A DNA stretch of 64,000 nucleotides, from positions 558,001-622,000 of the forward strand of contig NZ_SAIS01000001.1 of NCBI RefSeq assembly GCF_004360155.1, in the 5' to 3' direction. This DNA comes from Paraglaciecola marina. GTDB lineage: Bacteria; Pseudomonadota; Gammaproteobacteria; Enterobacterales; Alteromonadaceae. Shown here in pieces: positions 25,391 to 33,270 of the stretch. Position 1 is the stretch's first letter, and every line of letters begins with the position of its first letter. Both the position numbers and the translations under genes were made by a program. The notes beneath the pieces are model-generated. The model saw nothing but the letters and a program-made list of their open reading frames with translations, was not told the origin of the DNA and ran no database searches.

Positions 25391-25426
25391 CCAAATACCG
25401 CTAGCTACAAAATTAGCGGTATTTGG
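25391..25426. repeat. 13-bp perfect stem-loop downstream of the SpoIIAA-like gene
   Basis: Arms CCAAATACCGCTA (25391-25403) and TAGCGGTATTTGG (25414-25426) are fully complementary around a ten-base loop. It lies 38 bases after the stop of the minus-strand gene at 25464. There is no T run on either side, so it may protect the mRNA 3' end or be a Rho-independent terminator of unusual form. Confidence 0.6.
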
Positions 25427-25463
25427 TTGTCTAATAAACTCGATATTATCTGAGCTAATATTA

Positions 25464-25883
25464 TCAGTGATGGAAAGCGTCAAGTAGTGAGTAGTCAAGA
25501 TCTCCATCAATGTTTAGCCTGAGCCATTGTGACGCATCCTGTGTACTTTTAAATATTCCTCCAGGAACACCGAATACCTTCTCTACACTCATGCCTTTCA
25601 TTCTATTAAAAGATGATTCTGGTGTGATATTAAGCATGGCCGTCACCCATTCTTTTATCGAATCACGAGCGCCACTATCGAGCCATTCTAAACTAAGTTT
25701 ACCTATATCTGATGTATGCCTAATAGCGATATCATCATGAAATATACGCACGGCAATAAATTTTCTACGTTGTGTAAATAGCTCATTCCAAACATTTAAT
25801 GCTTGTTTGTGTTCTTCAATATTGGGCTCTCCACTAAATTCGAAAACAATCAGTGGCCAATTGTCCATATTTATCGTGAACAT
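25464..25883 (-). CDS. SpoIIAA-like (STAS/SEC14-type) domain protein next to a TonB receptor
   Basis: A 139-residue protein whose pattern fits the SpoIIAA-like/DUF3478 group: an opening strand WPLIVFEFSGEPNIEEHKQA, a helix and RRKFIAVRIFHDD strand, and a final GVPGGIFKSTQDASQWLR with the typical A-x-x-WL ending. These domains are STAS-related and of unknown biochemical role. It starts nine bases after the stop of the TonB receptor gene, so the two are one operon. A role linked to the receptor's ligand or its signalling is inference. The assignment is by pattern only. Confidence 0.55.
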   Translation of the reverse strand: MFTINMDNWPLIVFEFSGEPNIEEHKQALNVWNELFTQRRKFIAVRIFHDDIAIRHTSDIGKLSLEWLDSGARDSIKEWVTAMLNITPESSFNRMKGMSVEKVFGVPGGIFKSTQDASQWLRLNIDGDLDYSLLDAFHH

Positions 25884-25892
25884 AGATTGCTC

Positions 25893-27968
25893 CTAATACT
25901 TAAGCTCTACACCAAGTTGAAATGTTCGAGGTTGGAGTAATACTGCCGTATCAAAATCGCTATCGGTCAGTTCGCTATCGGCAGAGGCTGTGCCAGAATA
26001 TTTAGCCACGGCTTTATCGGTATCAAATAGGTTTTTAACTACAGCAAAAACACGATATTTATCAGCTTGGTAGGATAACTGAGCATCTAAAACCACATAA
26101 GCGTCAGTTTCACCACCGGGGCGGTTATTGACATCTGTATAGTAACTATTTGAATAGCGCGTATTTAAGCTCGTTTGCCAATTGTTTTTTTGCCATGAAA
26201 AACCTAGTCTGGCGGTAAAGTTTGGAGCAGTGAGGAGTTCATTTCCTTCAACACCAGAGTCTGGGTAGTCGGTAATTTCACTATCGAGTAACGCGATATT
26301 CCCCCACAGATTGAAGCTATTTGTAATTAGTGCGGTTATGCCTAATTCTAATCCCGAGGTGTTAACTTTATCGGCATTGCGTACCACAAAGGCCTCATCA
26401 CTAGAATCATCTGGGGTGAGATCAAATGGTAATTGCATGTCTGTATATTGGGAGAAAAATAGGTTTTGGGTAGTCTGAATATGTCCGTCTAAATATTCTT
26501 GGCGGCCATAAAAATCGAATGTCCAAACAGATTCATCATCAAAAGAATAATTAACAATAGGGAACGCAAAGGTCACTCCTCCGCCACCTGCATTGTAACC
26601 TTTTGAAATTTGTAGCCCCCAGTTAATGTTTTCACTTGCTTGCCAGTTTACCCCTAACTTAGGTAGCAGTGCATAGTAGGTTTCATCTGAGTATATATCC
26701 ACTAATGATCCGGTGACATCGCCGCCTTCGCGCTTTCTATCTTCCTGTTCGTAACGCAGCCCCAAAGACAACTCAATTGTAGGTGACAGTGAAACAACAC
26801 TTTCGGCATAGGCGGCTAAGGTATCGGTTTCATCATCAAAGTTTTGCGCATCAATAAATTCAATGAACTCGTCTTGCCTAGCTTGGTAGTAATAAAGCCC
26901 CATAACGCTTGCCATACCTTCATTTTCATAATGCAACTGAGGTTCAATGACGTACTCAGTGGTGTCTATGGTGGCATTGCTTGTGTCTGGCGCGGCAGTG
27001 CGGGTAAACTCAAAATCAGTTACTGAAGTATTAATAGCGAAGTTCCACTTGTCATTTAGTGCCAAGTCATATTCAAGGGCGAAACTTGTCGTTTCGGGCT
27101 TGTGCTGTGGCTGTTCAGGGAAATTTGAACGGCGTTCATTAAAAGGTCGCACAATTATTTCACTATTCGGCCCTTGATATGATGTGTGGGCGAGGCTGAA
27201 CATTAGTTTAGAGTCACGCTCTGTATCAGGTAAATACAGCAATTTTCCCCGTAAAGACTTGCCTTTAATTTCGCCCGGGTTCTCAACACCAACATAGGAG
27301 TCATAACTAATAGAAGACTCTTTTTCAAACCAGTCTGCGGATACACGTAAAGCAAGGCGATCCTCACTAATGGGGATATTAATCATGCCTGATAGCTGTT
27401 TAGCGTTAAAGTTACCCAAAGCTACACGAGCTTTACCTGCAGACTCAAAAACTGGGTCATGGGTATTTATAACAACAGTACCTGCTATTGCATTGCGTCC
27501 TACTAAGGTACTTTGAGGCCCACGTAATACTTCGACTTGTTCAACGTCAAATAAGCCTAAGTCACCGAACACCACCTCATTGTAACTAGCGGGTCTGCCA
27601 TCCACCTGCCAACTCAACCTTGGTCGGCTACCAGCAAAAAATGCGTTGGCGTTCTCGGCTGGCCCTGTACCATCCACGCCGCGAACAGTTGGGCCTTTAC
27701 CCGTTCCTGTCACCAGAGATATATTACCGACTGAATCAAGCACATCCCGTAACGTAAGCAAACCCGCGTTATTTTTTAAGGCGTTTTGGTCAAACAGCTC
27801 AACACTGCTACCGCTTTTTAACACAGAACGTTCGATTAGCTCTGCGGTGATGACGATTGTTTCAATTGGCTCTTTATCTATATTCGGGGTTTCTTGAGCC
27901 GACAAGTATGGCGTCATTAACATGGGGATTGCACATAATGCGGCCTGACGTTTTTTTACATAAAACAT
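25893..27968 (-). CDS. TonB-dependent receptor (siderophore-type)
   Basis: 691 residues from the ATG at 27968 (MFYVKKRQAALCAIP), which begins a clean signal peptide; a further ATG at 28007 adds 13 residues. The TonB box ETIVITAE is followed by a plug (about 60-170, with VEVLRGPQSTLVGRNAIAGT) and a 22-strand barrel ending FQLGVELKY with a C-terminal Tyr. It imports a ligand such as a ferric siderophore across the outer membrane. It is divergent from an AraC regulator and co-directional with the SpoIIAA-like gene. Paired AraC plus receptor is the usual layout of siderophore uptake loci. Confidence 0.9.
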   Translation of the reverse strand: MFYVKKRQAALCAIPMLMTPYLSAQETPNIDKEPIETIVITAELIERSVLKSGSSVELFDQNALKNNAGLLTLRDVLDSVGNISLVTGTGKGPTVRGVDGTGPAENANAFFAGSRPRLSWQVDGRPASYNEVVFGDLGLFDVEQVEVLRGPQSTLVGRNAIAGTVVINTHDPVFESAGKARVALGNFNAKQLSGMINIPISEDRLALRVSADWFEKESSISYDSYVGVENPGEIKGKSLRGKLLYLPDTERDSKLMFSLAHTSYQGPNSEIIVRPFNERRSNFPEQPQHKPETTSFALEYDLALNDKWNFAINTSVTDFEFTRTAAPDTSNATIDTTEYVIEPQLHYENEGMASVMGLYYYQARQDEFIEFIDAQNFDDETDTLAAYAESVVSLSPTIELSLGLRYEQEDRKREGGDVTGSLVDIYSDETYYALLPKLGVNWQASENINWGLQISKGYNAGGGGVTFAFPIVNYSFDDESVWTFDFYGRQEYLDGHIQTTQNLFFSQYTDMQLPFDLTPDDSSDEAFVVRNADKVNTSGLELGITALITNSFNLWGNIALLDSEITDYPDSGVEGNELLTAPNFTARLGFSWQKNNWQTSLNTRYSNSYYTDVNNRPGGETDAYVVLDAQLSYQADKYRVFAVVKNLFDTDKAVAKYSGTASADSELTDSDFDTAVLLQPRTFQLGVELKY

Positions 27969-28103
27969 TGAGTGTTTCCATTGATTGCTATTGATAACTA
28001 TTCGCATTAAGATAATGTATCGAAACCCTTCGTGCCACTCCGCTTAGGCATAATTGCTCCAATTGCGGGAAAACTTAAGATCATGACGTATTAGGTATGT
28101 AAC

Positions 28104-28988
28104 TTGAAAACAAAGAACTGGCAGCAAGAGTTACAGAGTTTTAATTCACGCTTACAAGCCATTGGTGTAATACCTTCTATCGCCATTTCTGCACCCAAAG
28201 GACTGGGTTTGTTGGCCCATGCCGATTTTGCAGCGACAGAAGGCGTGTATGAACCGGCTAATTTCTTAATGATAAACCTGTGTACTGCACATGTTGGAAG
28301 AATGAAACGCTCGGGAGAAGGGCCTAGCTTGGAAGGGGTGATACGACCTGGTACGACTTTTATCGCACTCCCCAATACTGCGGCTCATGGTTATTGGTCA
28401 CGGACACAACAACTGGGGATTGCCATCAATCTCGACTCCTTGACAGAGCCATATAGTGAACGATTCACTTCGGATACATTATTACCAGCAGCTTCACAAC
28501 TACACAATGATCCATTGTTAACTTCGGTTATGACAGCAATGTTACGCGATGCAGAAGTGAACGGGGTATCTCAAGCCTTTTTTGAGCAAGGTATATATTT
28601 GTTACTCAATCACTTAGCTGAGCCTTGTCAACCTAACCTTAAGAAAAACCTTACTTATCCATTGAAAGGGCCGCGTTTACAGCAAGTACTCGACTTGATA
28701 GAAAGCCGCCTTAGCGATGATATTAGCGTGTCAGAGCTTGCAGAATTAGCAAGACAGGACGTCCGCAGTTTCACTCGTTCATTTAGCGCTGCTACGGGGT
28801 TCGCACCTTATGCTTATTTCACTTACAGACGAATGGAATTTGCCAAGGGTTTATTATCTCATTCGCCTTTTTCTATCACTGATATAGCCCAAACAGTGGG
28901 GTACGCTAACCCGAGTAAATTTTCAGCTGCATTTCGTCGAACCTATAACCTTACACCCAGCCAGTGGCGCAAGGATCAAAGAGGATAA
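28104..28988 (+). CDS. AraC-family regulator, divergent from the TonB receptor
   Basis: A 294-residue AraC/XylS regulator. The C-terminal 95 residues hold two helix-turn-helix motifs: SVSELAELARQDVRSFTRSF and SITDIAQTVGYANPSKFSAA, followed by TYNLTPSQWR, the family signature. The N-terminal 190 residues are the ligand/cupin-like part. The likely start is TTG at 28104, as no ATG lies near. It probably controls the divergent TonB receptor operon with the 96-base shared promoter region in between. The effector is unknown. Confidence 0.88.
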   Translation: MKTKNWQQELQSFNSRLQAIGVIPSIAISAPKGLGLLAHADFAATEGVYEPANFLMINLCTAHVGRMKRSGEGPSLEGVIRPGTTFIALPNTAAHGYWSRTQQLGIAINLDSLTEPYSERFTSDTLLPAASQLHNDPLLTSVMTAMLRDAEVNGVSQAFFEQGIYLLLNHLAEPCQPNLKKNLTYPLKGPRLQQVLDLIESRLSDDISVSELAELARQDVRSFTRSFSAATGFAPYAYFTYRRMEFAKGLLSHSPFSITDIAQTVGYANPSKFSAAFRRTYNLTPSQWRKDQRG

Positions 28989-29239
28989 ACTAGGAAGGGG
29001 GAAAAAGAACTACGAGTAAAAGTGGTCGTAGTTAATTTAAGTGAATTCAAGAGTTGAATGACCAAAATACGTTTTAGAGTTAGGGTCATCGAAGCCTAGA
29101 TTACATGGTTCAAATCTAATTATCCCTTCACCTCTATCACTTCAAGTTGGATATTACAAAGCAGCGCTTATCCGATAGCAATGCATTAACAGCTCAGCCA
29201 AGCTGGTTGTTTTAAGTCAATACTCAACCGAGTAAACCA

Positions 29240-29833
29240 TTACATACCATAAACAAAGGGTTGGCCTTTTTCAGCCATTGCTTTGTGAATGGGTTTTAGT
29301 GCATGTGTGTAGGATGCGAGTAATTCCATGGTGTATGTTGTGCGGTGGTGCATGGCTTCATCCATGCAATTATGGTCGTCACTCAAAATTGAGCCTATAT
29401 TGCGAAAAATCAAGTGATCGGGTAACAAGCATACATGATTGTTTTTACTGGCTGTCATGCGTAATTCACTTATTGGGTAAACGCCATTCACGCTTGCAGA
29501 TACGCTAACTAACAATGCAGGTTTATGTGCCAGCTCATTTGCGGTGGTTAACAGTAAAAAGTTTTTAAGTATTGGCGTGGCCATACCGTGCCATTCGGGT
29601 GTAATAAAAATAAAGGCATCTGAATTTACAAGTTGTTCAGCGACTTGCCTCCAAGGTTGCCACTCATCTGTAGCATTCCATACCCCTTCATTCCAAAAGG
29701 GCAGGTTAAGCTCACATAAATCCATTATATTTATGTGTTCATAGTTCGCGTTTCCTACTTTTTTTAAGTAGTGCGCGACGTTTAAGCTTTGTGATTTTGG
29801 ACGTTGACTGCCAGATATTATTGTAAGTTTCAT
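29240..29833 (-). CDS. NADPH-dependent FMN reductase family protein
   Basis: A 197-residue flavodoxin-fold protein. The N-terminus LTIISGSQRPKSQSLNVAHY has the FMN phosphate loop (S-x-R-x-x-S), and FIFITPEWHGMATPILKNFL matches the Pro-Glu-x-His/Asn-x-x-x-x-x-x-K active-site strand. Such enzymes reduce FMN, quinones, azo dyes or chromate with NAD(P)H. It follows the EamA transporter gene by 46 bases on the same strand, so they form an operon under a divergent MarR regulator. Its substrate is unknown; detoxification of an exported compound is a guess. Confidence 0.88.
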   Translation of the reverse strand: MKLTIISGSQRPKSQSLNVAHYLKKVGNANYEHINIMDLCELNLPFWNEGVWNATDEWQPWRQVAEQLVNSDAFIFITPEWHGMATPILKNFLLLTTANELAHKPALLVSVSASVNGVYPISELRMTASKNNHVCLLPDHLIFRNIGSILSDDHNCMDEAMHHRTTYTMELLASYTHALKPIHKAMAEKGQPFVYGM

Positions 29834-29879
29834 AGACGCCTCCTAGGGCGGTAAATTGATATTGATAACTCGGATGGGG

Positions 29880-30758
29880 TTAACATTTTTGTTTAGAAGA
29901 CGGTTGGATTGGCGTTACCATAATGATTGCTATGAATAGTCCAAGCACACCTAGCCATTGGGTAAGAGTTAAGGTTTCACCTAAGAATAGGTACCCAAGT
30001 AATACGGCTGATAGGCTACTTAAAAAGCCTAAAATTGAAACTGTTAGGGTTGGGAGCTTAGCTATTCCATTAAACCAAATTGCATAAGCAAACATTGCTC
30101 CCACTATAGATAAATAGCTATAGCCTATAACATTATTCAGGCTTAATTGTTTAGGCATGTCTTCAAGTAATAGGGCGACAGGTAATAACATTAACCCCCC
30201 TAACAGTAATTGCCATCCGGTGAAATTTAACAATGTCATGTTTTTAGGTCGCCCCCATTGTTTGGTTTTAACCACCCCGAGTGACATACTTATTGCGCCG
30301 AGTATTCCCATTACTACACCATCAACACTCAATGTAACGTGATAATTAAATAGCAATAACAACATGCTCCCCATTGCAAATACGCTGGCGATTAACTGCT
30401 GTATGTGTAATTTTTCCTTCAGTAATAAATAACTGAGCCCCATTACAATAATTGGGGCAATAGACATGACTAAAGCTGCCATTCCCCCTGGTAGGTGTGT
30501 TGCGGCATAAAATAAACAGTAAAAGAAAAACCCGATATTAAGGAAGGCGAGTATGAACATTCGGCCCCACCAATCTTTAGGTGGTGAGGCTTTTGTGATT
30601 AACAATAACGCTATTCCTGCGGGTAACGCTCTTAAAGTAGATGCGGTAAGCGGTGTGTCTAGTGGCAGCAGTTCACTTGTCACAATGTAGGTACTACCCC
30701 AAACAATGGGGGCTATTGCGGTTAATCCTATTGTTACGACTGCATGTGATTTTTTCAC
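29880..30758 (-). CDS. EamA-family transporter under MarR control
   Basis: A 292-residue protein with ten hydrophobic helices in two repeated halves. The opening IVWGSTYIVTSELLPLDTPL and the second-half GYLFLGETLTLTQWLGVLGL are typical EamA. It is probably an exporter. It faces marR across 120 bases with two TATCTTTT-type palindromes, and it is followed by an FMN reductase gene. The combination regulator-transporter-reductase suggests an inducible stress or resistance unit. Substrate unknown. Confidence 0.88.
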   Translation of the reverse strand: MKKSHAVVTIGLTAIAPIVWGSTYIVTSELLPLDTPLTASTLRALPAGIALLLITKASPPKDWWGRMFILAFLNIGFFFYCLFYAATHLPGGMAALVMSIAPIIVMGLSYLLLKEKLHIQQLIASVFAMGSMLLLLFNYHVTLSVDGVVMGILGAISMSLGVVKTKQWGRPKNMTLLNFTGWQLLLGGLMLLPVALLLEDMPKQLSLNNVIGYSYLSIVGAMFAYAIWFNGIAKLPTLTVSILGFLSSLSAVLLGYLFLGETLTLTQWLGVLGLFIAIIMVTPIQPSSKQKC

Positions 30759-30790
30759 AATATTTACCTTTAGAATACGTTTTTGTATTT

Positions 30791-30808
30791 TATCTTTTTG
30801 AAAAGATA
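30791..30808. promoter_or_regulatory. MarR operator-like palindrome (EamA side)
   Basis: TATCTTTTTGAAAAGATA, a perfect eight-base inverted repeat with two central bases, 33 bases upstream of the EamA start. The related site 30846-30865 shares the TATCTTTT/AAAAG core. Confidence 0.6.
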
Positions 30809-30845
30809 CTTTTTGTAGAGTATTGTCAATTTACTTTTAAATCAA

Positions 30846-30865
30846 GTATCTTTTGTAAAAGTTAC
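30846..30865. promoter_or_regulatory. MarR operator-like palindrome (marR side)
   Basis: GTATCTTTTGTAAAAGTTAC, an imperfect inverted repeat ending 13 bases before the marR ATG. It shares the TATCTTTT-N2-AAAAG core with 30791-30808; binding here should repress marR itself. Confidence 0.6.
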
Positions 30866-30878
30866 TTTTGGGGTGTGT

Positions 30879-31361
30879 ATGAACGACTCGGTAGATTTGA
30901 TTTTACAACAATGGAAAAACACTAAGCCTGAACTGAATTGCTCTGCTATGGGAATAGTTGGGCGTTTATTCAGAATTGAATCGAGTTGGAAAAAACAACT
31001 CGAAACGGTATTTAAACAACACAAGCTAAGTGGTATTGAGTTCGACATACTCGCTACCTTGTACCGTAGTCAAATACCTCTTACACCTACTGAGCTTTAT
31101 CAAACATTGATGTTATCTTCTGGTGCTATGAGTACGCGCATAGAGGCATTGGTTCAACGCCAGTTGATAGAAAGAATTTCAAGTGTTAAAGACCGCCGTA
31201 GTTGTAAAATCACCCTGACTGAAGAAGGTAAAACCATTATTGATACAGCCGTAACCGCACATGTGGCCAACATGGAAGTGCTGCTTAAGCCCCTTAAGCA
31301 AATGGAAAGAATTCAACTCACCTCATTGTTAAAAAAGATAGTGCTTGCAGATAAACTATAA
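30879..31361 (+). CDS. MarR-family transcriptional regulator
   Basis: 160 residues from the ATG at 30879; a GTG two codons earlier is less likely. The winged helix-turn-helix (about 60-125) has LTPTELYQTLMLSSGAMSTR as recognition part, then ISSVKDRRSCKITLTEEG, the conserved Asp-Arg-Arg wing. It is a dimeric repressor that answers small phenolic or oxidant ligands. It faces the EamA/FMN reductase operon and probably controls it and itself through the two palindromes in between. Confidence 0.92.
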   Translation: MNDSVDLILQQWKNTKPELNCSAMGIVGRLFRIESSWKKQLETVFKQHKLSGIEFDILATLYRSQIPLTPTELYQTLMLSSGAMSTRIEALVQRQLIERISSVKDRRSCKITLTEEGKTIIDTAVTAHVANMEVLLKPLKQMERIQLTSLLKKIVLADKL

Positions 31362-31556
31362 TTAAACATGTAGAGGCGAACGTTTTTAATGACAATATAA
31401 AAGTTGTCGAAACTAAAAGTAGTATTTGGTAGGGGTAACATCCCACATAACTCGCTTCTATTAGTTCTCTATTATCAACGACTTTATTCGTATGCCTTCC
31501 CCGATTACCGTATGATTGCCCCATAACGAGTAGATTCATTTTGTAAGGTAAATTCC

Positions 31557-31976
31557 GTGAAAATTAACACCAAAATATACAGGGCCGTTTATGGTCTGTC
31601 TGAAAAAATTATGGCCGCGGCTGATAGAGATAATCAGAAAGAGTTTGATAGGTATTTTGCTGAGCTTAAGGCCATTTGTGTAGATAACGAGAATACCCCT
31701 ACAGATCATCCCGAGCAGTGGGAAACATTGGCAGATTTTACCGATGACCTAGCCGAGGCTGTAATCGGATATCAAAAAGCGTTAGCAAAGGCTGAGGCGA
31801 TTAATTCGAAAGATCATATGTCGTCTATTGGGTATTCAATGGCTAGGTTGCAAGTTGAGTTGGGTGATACCAGCGCGGCCATTCAAAGCCTTGAAGCTGC
31901 AAAAGTCAGCGCTAATAAAATAGAAGATAACGAGCTCAAAACCGAAATACAGCAACTGCTTGAATCATTGGGTTAA
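31557..31976 (+). CDS. Uncharacterised TPR-like helical protein
   Basis: A 139-residue acidic, helix-rich protein with no signal peptide. The pattern LAEAVIGYQKALAKAEAINS followed by DHMSSIGYSMARLQVELGDT and AAIQSLEAAKVSAN resembles two degenerate TPR repeats. I do not recognise a named family. The start is GTG at 31557 with GTAAGG upstream. It ends 86 bases before the Rho-like gene on the same strand, so a link as partner or co-regulated protein is possible. TPR-like proteins often mediate protein-protein contacts. Confidence 0.6.
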   Translation: MKINTKIYRAVYGLSEKIMAAADRDNQKEFDRYFAELKAICVDNENTPTDHPEQWETLADFTDDLAEAVIGYQKALAKAEAINSKDHMSSIGYSMARLQVELGDTSAAIQSLEAAKVSANKIEDNELKTEIQQLLESLG

Positions 31977-32062
31977 GTGTAATCTTAAGCATTACTGTCA
32001 ACTTTACCCAAACGCAACCGCTAGCCAATCATCTAACATCTCATAGGGTACACACAGGCATT

Positions 32063-33034
32063 ATGGCCAGAAAAATATTATCGTTAAACTTGAAAAGAAA
32101 AAAAGTCAGTGAGTCTACTGACAGCCAAGTTAACAAAGCTGAAGTTAAACCATCGCCTGCAAAGAAACCTGTTGAAGACTCCCAATATCGATTTTTAAAT
32201 GGCACGGCGGTTAATCCTTATGAATGTATTCAACTGGCATTAGCCTCAGATGAGCCGACTATACGGGCCATGGATATGTTCACGCCAATTGGCAAGGGGC
32301 AACGTGGCTTGATTGTTGCGCCGCCTGGGTGTGGCAAAACCACCCTGTTAAAACATATATGCCAAGCTGTAGGGGCGGGTCACCCCGAGATAAAGCTATA
32401 TGCGTTACTGATTGATGAGCGCCCAGAAGAGGTAACTGATTTTACGCGCAGTGTGCCTGCTACGGTACATGCCTCATCTACCGATGAAAGTTATGCCCAC
32501 CACTTACAAGTTGCTAATAACTTACTGAATATCGCCCGTAAAGAGGCCGGAGAGGGTCATGATGTGATGATAGTGATTGACTCATTAACCAGACTCACCC
32601 GGGTACATAATGCCAAGCAAAAAAGCAGTGGTCGTACTATGTCGGGTGGCCTAGACGCAAAAGCGATGGAAATGCCACGCAAATTATTTGGCTCAGCCAG
32701 AAAAGTAGAAGACAGCGGCTCGCTTACTATTTTAGCTACGGTACTTGCCGATACCGGTAGCCGTATGGACCAAGTAATATTTGAAGAGTTTAAAGGCACA
32801 GGCAACATGGAGGTTGTATTATCCCGCGAGGCGTCACAGCAGCGAGTTTTCCCCGCACTAGATATCGCAAAAAGCAGTACACGCCGAGAAGAGCTGCTGT
32901 TAGACCATAAAACTCTGCCCAACATAAGAGCGCTACGTAGAGGATTAACTAGCCTTAAACCTGTTGATGGAGCCAGAAAACTGGTTGAATTACTTGATAG
33001 TTATCCAACCAATACCGAGCTGTTAAACCGCTAA
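32063..33034 (+). CDS. Rho-like ATPase lacking the N-terminal RNA-binding domain
   Basis: A 323-residue paralogue of transcription termination factor Rho. From about residue 45 it aligns to E. coli Rho with a constant offset of 92: Walker A VAPPGCGKTT (Lys92 = Lys184), catalytic Glu119 (= Glu211) in LLIDERPEEV, Walker B Asp173 (= Asp265), Q-loop SSGRTMSGGLDA, R-loop DTGSRMDQV (Arg234 for Lys326), EEFKGTGNME, and the arginines Arg261 and Arg274 (= Arg353 and finger Arg366). E. coli Rho has an N-terminal helical bundle and cold-shock RNA-binding fold (residues 1-118); here residues 1-40 are only a basic, Lys-rich tail. It should still hydrolyse ATP and form rings, but lacks the primary RNA site. 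Full-length rho must be elsewhere. Function unknown. Confidence 0.92.
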   Translation: MARKILSLNLKRKKVSESTDSQVNKAEVKPSPAKKPVEDSQYRFLNGTAVNPYECIQLALASDEPTIRAMDMFTPIGKGQRGLIVAPPGCGKTTLLKHICQAVGAGHPEIKLYALLIDERPEEVTDFTRSVPATVHASSTDESYAHHLQVANNLLNIARKEAGEGHDVMIVIDSLTRLTRVHNAKQKSSGRTMSGGLDAKAMEMPRKLFGSARKVEDSGSLTILATVLADTGSRMDQVIFEEFKGTGNMEVVLSREASQQRVFPALDIAKSSTRREELLLDHKTLPNIRALRRGLTSLKPVDGARKLVELLDSYPTNTELLNR

Positions 33035-33075
33035 CCTGAAAAGCGCCTTGCTGGAGTGGTTTTTATAGATAGACA

Positions 33076-33097
33076 AGTGCACTTTTGTAAGTGCACT
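33076..33097 (+). repeat. Perfect hairpin downstream of the Rho-like gene
   Basis: Arms AGTGCACTT (33076-33084) and AAGTGCACT (33089-33097) are fully complementary with a TTGT loop. It lies 42 bases past the stop and has no T run after it, so it is not a standard intrinsic terminator. It could stabilise the 3' end of the mRNA. Confidence 0.5.
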
Positions 33098-33270
33098 GCC
33101 AAAGCCATTCGTTATTACGTGCCATTACGTTTTAATCTTGCTAATTCGCTTATTTTATTTTTTCTTTACATGTTTAAAACACCTAATGATTCCCCATTTC
33201 TTTTAATATTTGTAACCCGCAAACCAAACTAGGTTAATATTGCCTTAGCAAGTTTTATTGAGATTATATA

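Noticed and set aside
25283-25510. 75-codon minus-strand frame with a hydrophobic stretch
   Set aside because: It overlaps the SpoIIAA-like gene by 47 bases and contains a 13-base perfect stem-loop, which is better explained as a non-coding 3' structure.
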